Shown here: piece after piece, positions 22,010 to 32,211 of the stretch
Position numbering within the stretch: position 1 is the stretch's first letter
How the letters are laid out: each line of letters starts with the position of its first letter
NCBI GenBank assembly: GCA_003116875.1
Contig: BCKT01000002.1
Location: forward strand, 1,178,001 to 1,242,000
DNA from: Takashimella koratensis
Lineage: Eukaryota; Basidiomycota; Tremellomycetes; Trichosporonales; Tetragoniomycetaceae
Direction: 5' to 3'
DNA length: 64,000 bases
Translations under genes and position numbers: made by a program
The notes under the pieces: model-generated
Seen by the model: the letters and a program-made list of their open reading frames with translations, nothing else
Database searches by the model: none
What the model was told of the DNA's origin: nothing

Positions 22010-25000
22010 CTACTGAACCACGTTGTATTTCTCAATCACCGACTCGGGCTTGACATACTCTCCCAGGGGGACATAAGGAACATCGTCAAACCCAAACGCC
22101 TTGGCACTGCCCAGCTCCAGCCCGCGCTCCGTCGCAGTCCACTGCGGAGCCGCCGTGATACCCAGTACGAGGACACGCTGGCCAAATTTGTAGTCTGGAG
22201 TGCCTAGAGCTTGGCCGTTCCCTGCATCGAGCACGGCGATGAGGTCGGGGACGGAGGCGAGGATGGTGCGTTTGTCACCGAGGATGTGTTCCGCAAACAG
22301 GTTTTCGTTCTTGAAGGGGACTTGAGAGTGGTCAGCTGTCTGTGGTCCTTTGTAGTGAGATGAGAGGAGCCTCACTGCTACACGTTCCCTCGTACTGCTC
22401 GCCCTGCGCCTCGTCGTCCGTTTCGGGCGGTACAGCAGCGACCACAACTTTTCCAATCGAGTGTCCCTTGTACATACTCCTCGACACCTCCACCACCTTG
22501 CCCGCAAACAAGACTCGACTAGTCTTGCTCCCACCAAGAGTGTCGACGAGCATCTGACCGACATTGGAGACGTTGCTCTGCTTGTTTGCGAGGGTGACGG
22601 TTCGGCCCAGGGTCCAGCTGAGGGAGACGGTATTCTTGATCATAGCGGTCTGGCAGAACTCTGCGGTCAAAGGACGACTAGCGTGTCCGGCTCGTGTACC
22701 CATTTCCACGCATGCGGCTCGGAGAGAAGCGTCGATCGCCTTGTCCGTCTTGGCCGAGGTCATGAATAAGACATCACCGTCCCCGCTTGCAATTGAAGAA
22801 GGGAGCATCATCTCTCCTCGCCCACTGGGATCAAATACATTGGGCGTCGTCTGCCAACCGGTCGGGTACGCGCGGCCCATAAAGTCCCCATCGATGACGG
22901 GGATGTCCATCGCGGAGGTAGAGCCAACAAGCATGTTGATCATCCCGTTCGCGCCGCCAATCTCGAGCGCCACAAGGCCCTCAAGCTTGTCGATTCGCAT
23001 AAACTTGAGTAGCTCGACAAGGGAGATATGATACCTGCAGCAGTGTCAGCGTCTCTATTCTAGACAAGAGGTGTCGGACTCACTCGCTGCCTAGGAGCCG
23101 CTCCTTGGACACTTCGGGACTGCCCATGCCACCACCCCACCCGAGCAGACCGCCACTTGGCACGTCCTTCAGATCGATGACCCGAATCTTGGTCCCGTTG
23201 CGCACCTGCTCCCTCGCAGCGAGGAAGATATGCGTTGGCTGACCACCCCCACCGCAGCCGAGGATGTAAGCGCCGATGGCGATGTACTCGAGATCAATGT
23301 CGCTCAGCGTCCACACCCCGTTGAGCACTTGAGGTTTGTAATTGAGTACGTCTGTCGCCGTCATGATCACGTCGGTCTTGCCCATCGGTCGACGAGCGTT
23401 GTGACGGAGAGTCGGAACGGCAGGCTCGAGCACCTCTTCCTCCGCGGCGCTGGTGACGGCGCTACCTCCCCACTCCCCAGCAGCCTTGACGGAGAATCGA
23501 CACTTGCCAGAGGTATAAGCAATGGGGATCGCTTCACTCTCGACAATCTGTACAGTATGAGGGAGAGCACCAGCGGAGATGGCACGCTCGATCGCCCGCT
23601 GCTCGACCTCGCGTTGAGCCTGCGTTACCGTCTTTGTCTCGATAAGCTCGACAGAGTCGACGTAGCCAGCGACCTGGGCAATGGCCGCTCCGACCGCATT
23701 CGCGCACTCGAAGAAAGGGAAGCGGTGGACTTTGCTGACTCCACGCAACTCTTCGGGGGCGAGAATAGCTCCACCACCGACGAGGTAGACAGGAATGTCC
23801 TGTGGTACCCGTCAGCAACGTTATCGCAGTAACTCAGCACAGAACCTGCTCACCGCCTGGCTAGTCTTCATAGTTTCGATGGTGAACTCGAGCATGGACT
23901 TGATCCTCTCCTTCGCGCCGTCCACCAGCTCTTTCTCCAAATGAGCGACCGCCTTGGCATCTCCTATGTTGGTCCCCGACGCCACCGCGATATCTGTAGC
24001 AACCAGTGTCTTTCCGCCAAAGACCAGCGCCTCGTCCAGAATCTTGTACCCGACCGACTCTGGCCCGACCAAAACCTTGTTCCCTTGCTGTCTAATGAGC
24101 GAACCTCCGCCCAGCCCGATACTCGAGACGTGCGGCATGGCAAAGTTCAGCCTGACGCCACAGAGCTCATGGGTTGAAGCCGCCTGACGAGGGAATCCAC
24201 TGGTGAGGAGCACACCGACCTCGGTCGTCGTTCCGCCGACATCGATGACGAGGGCAGTCTCTTTCTTGGCGTCCGGGTCAGCGAGACGTGCGAGGAAGCT
24301 CGCGCCTCGCATCGAGTTGGTAGGTCCGGAGCTGAACGTGCGAATAGGCAAGGTTGCCGCTTGTTCGAGAGAAAGGATCGTCCCGTCGTTGCCTGTGACG
24401 AAGACGGGGCATCGGAGGCCAAGAGCCTTGGCGGCAGTGCGGAACCCAGCGACCGTCACTTGGGCAAATGGGAGAAGCGCAGCGTTGAGGATCGTCGCAT
24501 TCTCACGTTCAAGCATACCCATGTTGGCAACGTTCTTGGAACACGAGGTGTACACTCCAGGCAAGCAGCGACGGACGATGGCCTCGACCTCCTCCTCTTG
24601 CTTCTCGACAAAGTCGATGGGCGCAAAGATGGACGCGATGGCAACTGCCCGAATATCCTGATCATCAGCAATGCTCCACTATAGCTCTTTGACTTACTTG
24701 CTTCCGGAGCTCCTCGCACACGGCTTCGATCTCAGTGGGGTTGACCTGGCCTCGTCAGCTTGGACGTAAAACCTTGGTCCATCTCACTTACGTGCCGGAT
24801 TTCTCGCCCGTCAATCTGCAGCCCACCATCAACGAAGAAGTGCGGACCCTCGAGCAGCTCCCTCAGCTGGTACGGAAACCCAACAAAGGGCGGGGTCACT
24901 CTCGAGAACGGTCCACACAACCTAATCACCGCGACTCGCTCGAGCCTGTCCTCGGACCGCTGGATGAGCGCATTAACGAAATGCGTCGTCCCAATCGACA

Positions 25001-25214
25001 GCGCCTGTACTTCCTCTGGCACGACGTCGGCCCGCATTGTGAAGACCTTTTTGATCGAGGTCTGGATCCCATGTGTCACCTCGGGAGTGGTCGGCGTCTT
25101 GGTAGAGGCGAGAACAACCTCGGTCGCACCCGGGGTCAGGTCGACAATGACCGCGTCGGTGTTGGTGCCGCCGCAGTCTACGCCAATGCGGATCGTCCTA
25201 GGTCCAATAGTCAT
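22010..25214 (-). CDS. Hydantoinase/5-oxoprolinase-like (HyuA) protein fused to a DUF917 domain
   Basis: Six minus-strand exons (25214-24792, 24745-24698, 24657-23854, 23799-23084, 23034-22376, 22320-22010) give 986 residues. The first about 600 residues are a HyuA-type ATP-dependent amidohydrolase. They show the N-terminal phosphate-binding loop IGVDCGGTNTDAVIVD, the TTHFVNALIQR helix, the second nucleotide loop VIDVGGTTTEVGVL, and SIGLGGGSLIRQ. The remaining part is a DUF917 (S-methyl-thiohydantoin desulfurase-like) domain with GAYILGCGGGGQP, DIPVIDGDFMGRAYP and a C-terminal beta-rich region. This two-part architecture is known in fungi, whereas bacteria usually carry the parts separately. 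Substrate is not determined; hydantoins, thiohydantoins or oxoproline-like rings are candidates. The transporter gene upstream on the same strand may supply the substrate (inference). Confidence 0.9.
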
Positions 25215-25772
25215 GACGATGAGTTCGTCGAGGTAGTCGAGGATAGAGGAAGATAGTTGGGCCTGGGAGCAGATATATCAGCCCGGGCAGACGACCGGTC
25301 CAGCGGTCGAGTGACATTTTGTGGGCAAGAATCGCCATCCTTCCCCACCGGCGAAATCCGAGATAAGCATACACTGTGCCCACTTCGGGTCTATGTTTAG
25401 GCGCTGTCACAAACATCAACTCTGCCTGTGACAGCATCAGCATTACCTGGCGCACTCATCCGCTTGCAAATCTTCGCCAAGGATGAACTTGGTGCATCTG
25501 GTTTGTCTATACAGTAATATCGAAGATACGGTGTGGGGTCTAATGTAGATGATGAACAGACAATCAGCCGCCCTGGCGCTAGCTGTGTCCTAGGGTATAC
25601 GCTACATTGCTACACGCAGCGCCGAGACCAAAAAAATTAAGTAAAAAGCTCGGCAACGTTGTCTTTTATAGTTATAAGTGAGAGTAACAACATCCCGGGT
25701 TAGACCGAGACTGGGGCACATGAGGTGATGCGGGCTAGATGCTGGGTCCGCCAGTGCCAGCGCGATAGGCGC
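25215..25772. promoter_or_regulatory. Spacer between the MFS gene and the HyuA-DUF917 gene
   Basis: 558 bp between the stop of the upstream transporter and the ATG of the HyuA-DUF917 gene on the same strand. It must contain the terminator of the former and promoter of the latter. No repeat or additional gene seen. Confidence 0.4.
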
Positions 25773-28216
25773 TTAGAGAGCGGTCTTGCCGCGAGTCTCG
25801 ATGGGGAGGAGCATCATGACGAGACCAGTGCTGTAAAAAAGTCAGCGGCTGAGACTTGAATGGGTGAGGAGAGATGGTAAACTTACGCAACGAAGATGGA
25901 GGCCGAGGCGAACACGGGGCCGTTAGGGTTGGTGGCGGCGTTCGAGTAGACGGCGATGATGGGCGCGAAGAAACCAGTGACACGCGAAGCAGCGGCGCAG
26001 ATCGAGTCACCAGTCGCACGCGACGGGGTAGGGAAAAGCTCAGGAGCGTAACCGTAAAGGACACCGTCTGCGGATTGTAAGCAATAGTATTGGGTTTGGG
26101 TACAGAGTACTTACAGAAGGCGTTCTCGAAGAACGAGGCCATCGAGGTGAGGGCGTTGATCGAGGGACCGTTACGAGCGGCAGTGAGACCGAAGAGGAAG
26201 ACACCGGCGGCAATGGTGAAGAAAGCCATGGCGAACTTGCGACCACCGCGGCTCCACTCAACCATGATAGCAGCGAGGATGGAGCCCGGGACACCGCACG
26301 CGGCCTGGTAAGTGTAGCCGGCGTAGGTGGCGTTGAGGTCGGTGTTGCCAAAGTCGGCGTTCTTGGACTCGAGGTAACCGGTAAGGAAACCGTTGTAGAG
26401 CGGGTAAGCGAGACCAAGCGAAGCGTAGCAGAAGACGATAAGGGTGGTCGACCATGCAAGGCGCTTGGTAGAGAAGAGCGAGGAGATGTGGTTGAAAGAC
26501 ATGTGCTCAAACGAGTTGCGGAAGAGCTCCCAGGTGGTGAACTTGGTCTCACCGAATTCGCCAAACTCGGCGTCCTTCTCCTCGACGGTAAGGTGGGGGA
26601 GTGCGGCGGCACGAAGTTTCTCGACGGTGAGGGTAGTGTCCTTGCCGTTGCGCTTAGCGATGGCCTGAATGATGCGCACAGCCTCAGCATCCTTGCCGAC
26701 GGAGGCGAGGAACTTGGGCGACTCGTAAACAGGGAAAATGAAGAAGCGGATCGCCCAGAGGAAGACCATCATGGCACCAAGGGTGAAGTAGGAGTAGCGC
26801 CAGCCCATGTTGGATTCGCGAGTGCAGAACTCGCCAGTGGGCGGGGTGGCGCAACCGTACTTGGCAAGGAATGCCCACTGAGTTTGGAGGTCAGCAAGGA
26901 TTCGCCCTGAGAAGTCTTGAAACTTCTGTACAGACAATCACGACGCTTTTAGGCGTACCGCGAGTTCGTCGTGTACGGAAAAGCGAGACTCACGCAGATC
27001 AAAGAGGCGACGACCTGGCCGACAGCCCACCAGAGCGAAAGGAGGGTCAGGAGGTACTGGTTCTTGCCCGGCAAGAATTCGAGGAAAAGGGTCCCGTCAA
27101 TCGGCATGTTACCACCCACACCGAAACCGATACAGGCGATCATAGCGGCGAACCTGCGCTCGTCAGAACGTGTTTTCCTTTGATGCTGGAGCTACTCACG
27201 TGACAAAGTTGTTGGCACCACCGGCAGCAATACCAAAAATACCACCGAGAAGAAGGGACAAGTTCCAGCAGAGACGACGGCTTCAGGAGGTCAGCTGGAC
27301 ATTCCCAGAACGCCTCCCAGGCCACGTACCCCACTATATCAGCCGTAAAGCCCCAGAAGATCTGAAAAGAAAATCGCGCGGCGGCGCTCGTCAGAGCGTT
27401 CAAGCAAGGGTGACAGAGAGAGGTGAGGGGAAGAGATATCCGTTAACTCACAGCTCCGACTGAAGGAAGGGGCAATGTCAGCGTTGTAAAGGTAAGAAAG
27501 GGCAATATCAGGCGGAGAGAGGCAGAGACAGCGCTGCACTTACCGATGAGACCAGCGTAGAGAGCGAGAGTAGCCATACGGACGTGTGGGTAGCCGATCC
27601 ACTCGTTGGCCACAGCAGGCATAATAATGGCGACACCCTGGAGCCCTGTGCCACTGTCAGCCCACGAACCTCAAACCACAATGGATTGCCAAGGGAGATA
27701 ACAATCGAAAGGGCGCAAAGACGGCCCGAGCGTGCAGGAGAGTCGAGTACGGCGCCAGGGACATGTATACGGCGTCCCTTATAGAAAGTTCGCGGTTACC
27801 AGGACCCAAAGGAGGGGTTTTATTGGTTGCCGAGTCGCATATCTTGGCAAAACAATGCTTGCAGCTACTCGCAACTCACAGATGTTGTCCGCGAACCAGC
27901 CGAACCCTCCTGTAACAAACAGCTCGTATTGGTACCTGGCAACGGGAAAGCATTGGAGACCGAACGAGCACAATAAATCAGCAACTTGCATGTTCAGATG
28001 GTTGTTTTTGGTCAGAAAGGACCCTACAACTTACCGGCCCATGCCGATTTCAGCGATGGCCTCGTTGAGAACGTGGACTTTGGCAAGGAAAGCGGGCTTG
28101 ATACCCTCGCGCTGAGCGACGAGAGTGGTGTCCGAGATTAAAGACTCGGCGTCGTTGCCGGGGCCGCCCTTGGCGAGCTCGGGAGCGGGTGGAACAACCT
28201 TATCCTCAGTAGACAT
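25773..28216 (-). CDS. Major facilitator superfamily transporter (SV2/organic-ion or sugar-porter-like)
   Basis: Ten minus-strand exons (28216-28035, 27935-27880, 27645-27544, 27459-27452, 27361-27330, 27280-27200, 27153-26994, 26877-26115, 26067-25887, 25830-25773) give 540 residues. About 12 membrane helices are expected. The hallmark loop between helices 2 and 3 is FWGFTADIVGRRLCWNLS, and GGNMPIDGTLFLEFLPGKN with WWAVGQVVASLI follows. A large cytosolic loop (about residues 265-315) lies between the two halves. The second half carries GVPGSILAAIMVEWSRGGRK and ELFPTPSRATGDSI. These match fungal SV2-like MFS permeases. Exon 4 is only 8 nt and supplies the VGA before IFWGFTAD. Intron 2 (234 nt) is much longer than the rest. 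Substrate unknown; it lies directly upstream of the HyuA-DUF917 gene. Confidence 0.9.
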
Positions 28217-29572
28217 GGTGGCGGCAGTTGACGATGTTATGGGAGGTTATGCGCTATCAAAAGTGGTCAAGTGACTGGTCAGACGACGACTACTGGGGTG
28301 GGGAGTGGCCGTGCGAGAGATGGGAGATGAAGCAGAAGGGGAGGACGTGATGGGGGGGAATGGCTTTTTAATGAGGCCGAAGAAAAATAGACTGTAAAAA
28401 AAAAAAAAAAACAGAAGCAACAAACCAGAGCGGCTCTGGACGCGCGCCCTTGCGCCCCCCTTTGCGCCCGGACCTCCGAGAAGCGGTCAGAGCCAAAGGC
28501 CTCCATCGTACGGTGAGGCGTTCCTCTCTGGCTGGCTCCATGTTTTTTTTTTTTTTTTTTTTTACGGCTCAGATTGCCTGGTCGGGCTGGATTCCGTGCT
28601 GGAACGGACAGATGACACCAGCAAGGGGGAGGTACAATTAAGGAGGTAGGCATCAGACCCAAGGTATCGCTCCGGTCCGATAAAAAACCCTGAAAAGGTA
28701 GCCATGAGGTGGTTCCTGTGATATCTCTAATTGCCATTGGGCACACACCACCACACCCACTTTGATCGCGGCGGGCCACCCAAAGCCCCCTTTGTCATTG
28801 GCTAGCGCTATCACGTTCGCCGGGTTTCTTTCTCCTCTCACGCCCCAGACCCTCGACCGCCTCATCCTCATTTCCCCCCCACCCGTCAGCGGTGTGGCCT
28901 TTGGCTCCGACGTGGCGGCACCTTCCAGACCGTCCGCCGATTTCTTCCGCCCTCCACCGTTCCTAGCCCAACCATATCTCCTACACACTAAGATCTTCTG
29001 GATCTTCATGCCACAATCAAATCATGTCCTCCGTCTCACGCGTCTCTCGCCTTCTGCAACGCCGAGAGCGCTCCACTCATGTTCGGGAACGAACAAATCT
29101 TGTCCGCATGCAAGCACGTACTCTCACTCATCAAACTGGACTTCGAAAAGAGGCATAGTCACGTGTCCGATATTCCAACTCTCCCGTGCTTCGATGGAAT
29201 GCATGTTGGGTAAGAGAGAGGAGCAATAGAAGAAAAGGGAGCGACGGGAAGCTCGAGGCAAGGGGTCAGTGACTGTGTGTGAGAAAGGGAGAGAGATTGA
29301 GCATCTATCTGTTGTTTGTAGCGCGTGTATGGCAAAGCGCTGTTGCCCTTGCCGTTGTCACGTGCTGGTCCACATCATTCACAAACGCCAGATGCATCGC
29401 TGCTGCTTGCTGTGCTCTCGATTTACACTTTATAGCTTTGATCTTTATGGCTGCTGCTACTACTTATTCGACATCTTTTCTTTCTTTCACCAGCACTCTA
29501 TCTTGACCTCGGCATGGAAACAGATGCTTATAATGGATACTCGTCTTCTCGATGAATCCTCGCTACTGAGCC
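28217..29572. other. Upstream region of the MFS transporter and downstream region of the RNA-binding protein gene
   Basis: No supported gene. It holds a poly-A run (about 28395-28411) and a poly-T run of about 21 bases (28543-28563), which together could pair as a large hairpin. The open frame at 28762-29229 is Pro/Ser-rich without similarity. Most of the 1.36 kb is probably promoter plus 3' UTR. Confidence 0.4.
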
Positions 29573-31079
29573 TCACGACGACTGGCCAGCTGGGGCCTGG
29601 TTTTGGTTCTGGTTCTGCCCGTCTTGCGCTGTACATACGAGTCAGTCACGGCTTTCTCAGACTCTACCCAAACAGCGTCCTACTCACCGTAGAAGCCGCC
29701 CCAGCCTCCGGACTGGTAGTAAGCGGCGGCGGCAGCGGGGTCCCACTGCTGTGCGCCCGCAGGGGCAGCAGCGTTGGGGTCAACAGCCTGAGCAGCCTGC
29801 TGCGGCTGAGCACCGGGTTGTCCCGGAATACCAGCCTGGTAGTACGGCGGGTAGTAAAAGTTGTGGTGGTAGCCCATCTGTTGCTTCTCAAGTCAGCTGG
29901 TTTGCCTCTGTGAGAGATAGCCAACTTACCATCTGGTACGGCTGGTGAGAGGGCGCACCACCGGGACCGTCCTGGCTCCTGTCTTTGCCCCACGAGCACT
30001 TGATCGGGCGGCCGTGGACAAGCCTATTCTGAAGCTGCGTGATCGCAACAGCAGCGTTCGCGTGCGTGTCGTACTTGACAAACGCGAAACCTCGGTCGGC
30101 CTGCATTCGGATCTCGACAATGTAACCAAAGTTCTGGAAGAGCGGGATGAGGTCGGTCTGAGTAGTGTATGGGATCAAGTTGCCAACGTAAACAGTGGTG
30201 TTGTACTCGGGCGTCTGGGCGGCGACGGCCTCGAACGAGGCGGGAGCCGCGGGAGGAGTGTAGGCACCGGGAGTGTGGCCGGGTACTATTCCACCACCCA
30301 TGCCGCCGTGACCAGGAGGTCCGCCAGGTCCGCCAGGTCCACCGGGGCCACCAGGACCTCCGCTGACGGTACGCGAGCCGCCGGTTTGCGTCTTCTGGTT
30401 GGCCCAGTTGACGCGGATCGCGCGAGTCCCCAACCATTCTCCGTTCATTGTGTTGATCGCCTGCTCAGCGTCGGCCTTGTCCCTGCGAGTCGTTAGCCGC
30501 ATAATTTCGAAAGAGAGATTGGACCTACCTGAAGGATAAGAAGCCGTAGCCCCTGCTCTTTCCCGAGTTCATGTCCCACATCACACGCGCCTCGCTCATG
30601 GAGCCAAAGGCCGCAAACGCTTTGCCAAGGATGTCGTCGTTGACTTCGGGGCTGAGGTCACCGACAAACACGTGGAAGTGGTGCTGGGTGTCCTCCTTGG
30701 TGTTGCCCTGACCCTGGTACGCCCAATTGACCCTGATCTCCGACTCGAAGATCTTTCGCCCGTTGAGCGTCGCCAGGGCCTGCTCGGCCGAGCGCATATC
30801 GCCGTACTCGACAAAACCGTAGTTGAAACCGCCGTGGTGGAAGTTTCGGTCCTGAATGATCTTGGCAGAGACGACATTGCCCGCGACGGCAAAGATCTCG
30901 GCGAGGATGTGGTCGCTCACGCGCGGAGAGAGGTTGCCAATGTACAAGTGGGGCTTTTTGGGCGCTTCGGCGGCACCGTTTCCGGGACCGGGTGGGGATG
31001 CTGCGCTGGGCGTGGCGGCAGTCGGCGCGGCCTGGATAACCGCCGGCGCGGCAGCCTGTGCGACAGATGGAGAGGACAT
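29573..31079 (-). CDS. PUB1: Pub1/TIA1-like RNA-binding protein with three RRMs
   Basis: Four minus-strand exons (31079-30529, 30482-29930, 29877-29688, 29628-29573) give 449 residues. Such proteins bind U-rich mRNA, control stability and enter stress granules. RRM1 (about residues 43-118) has HLYIGNLSPRVS and YGFVEYG. RRM2 (about 133-208) has HVFVGDLSPEVNDD and GYGFLSF. A Gly/Pro-rich linker (GGPGGPGGP type) leads to RRM3 (about 293-365) with TVYVGNLIPYTTQTD and GFAFVKYD, then SWGKDRS. The tail is Gln/Tyr/Ala-rich (YYPPYYQAG, AQPQQAAQA), a prion-like sequence. The last exon adds a QNQNQNQ tail. The ATG at 31079 follows an A/G-rich leader and starts just before an Ala/Pro-rich N-terminus. Start and order of domains match yeast Pub1. 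Confidence 0.93.
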
Positions 31080-32211
31080 GGTGTTGGCAAGAAGAGGAAA
31101 GGCAGATAGGTGATGTGTCTGGGGGAGGATAAGGGGTCGATTCGTTTGATGGATAAAGTAGATGTGGAATTGTTCGTCTATAGGATGAATATGCAACGAG
31201 ACCGAGGAGAGAAAGGAAGAAAGAGAAAAAAGCCGTCACCGAGAACCCGGAATAGAGACGAGAAAGAGAGAGAAAGAGAGGGGGAGGAGAGTGGGACAAG
31301 GGACGGTGGGTGGTGTCGATTGTTGTCGACGATGGGATCGATGGCGATGGGTAAGAAGAGGAGAGAGGAAAGGGAGGGGGAGGGGGAGAAAAAGTTGGTT
31401 GGTTGGAGGTAAACCGCAGGTAAGGAGCGAGGGTAGGGAAAGTGACGCGCGGTCAGCCGACAGCGGGACAAATGACGTGTACTTGGAGAGACAGGTTCAT
31501 GTCAGCTGTAGATCCAGGAGACAAGGGTTGGGGGAGAGGAGGGTATGCATGGCTGATGTGGGTGGACACTGCCGTCCAGAGAGGTATGCATGCATGGGAA
31601 TGAATGAGTATGCATGCATGGGTTGGTCGCTGGTGGGTCTGTTGCGGTATCCAGACTGATTGTTCTTGGCCGGTCACGTCTCTGGAGTTATCACACGCGT
31701 CAATGTCACCCTGGACTGGTACCTAGCTACGCTGGGTTTGTTATTGACTATTGACTATTGACATTTCTTTCACTCGGCCTCTCTTCTCGACATTACTCTG
31801 CCATCCCTCTATCTCTTCCCTCTTTCATCCTCATCTTCCACCACCCCTCCCCCTTCCGTCCCCTTCCCCCGTAACCCCTGCTCGACTACTTTTCCTTTTC
31901 CGCTTTCTCTTTTCCCGTCCTCGCTCTGCTCCAGGCTCACCTTGTCCTTCTTTTCCTTCCCTTTCATCTCGCCTTTCTTCCCCGGCCACGCGACTCCAAA
32001 AACCTAAATCCTGATCCGACCCACTCGTCCGACTTGTCGTCAACTGAACATCTCAACTCGTGGAACCCGCGGGGAATCACACACGCTGCGCTGATCCGCT
32101 CAGATTTCTTTTTCGTCAAACTTCATCGTCCTTCCTCCATCCTTTCCTCGACTTCCTTTCTCCTCGCCTGTCCCTCTTTCACCACCCACTAACCTCCTCA
32201 TCTACCCAAGG
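31080..32211. promoter_or_regulatory. Divergent promoter of the RNA-binding protein and SET9 genes
   Basis: 1.1 kb, purine-rich on the + strand near the RNA-binding gene (31200-31410) and pyrimidine-rich near SET9 (31780-32210). Three copies of a TATGCATG element occur at about 31544, 31585 and 31609; the last two are extended to TATGCATGCATGGG. No gene seen. Confidence 0.45.
31584..31623. repeat. Paired TATGCATGCATGGG elements
   Basis: Two direct copies of TATGCATGCATGGG about 23 bp apart, with a third shorter TATGCATGG copy at about 31544. The core TGCATGCA is a palindrome. Confidence 0.7.

Noticed and set aside
28762..29229. 155-residue + strand frame upstream of the MFS transporter
   Set aside because: Pro/Ser-rich, no similarity, no splice sites, lies in a probable promoter.
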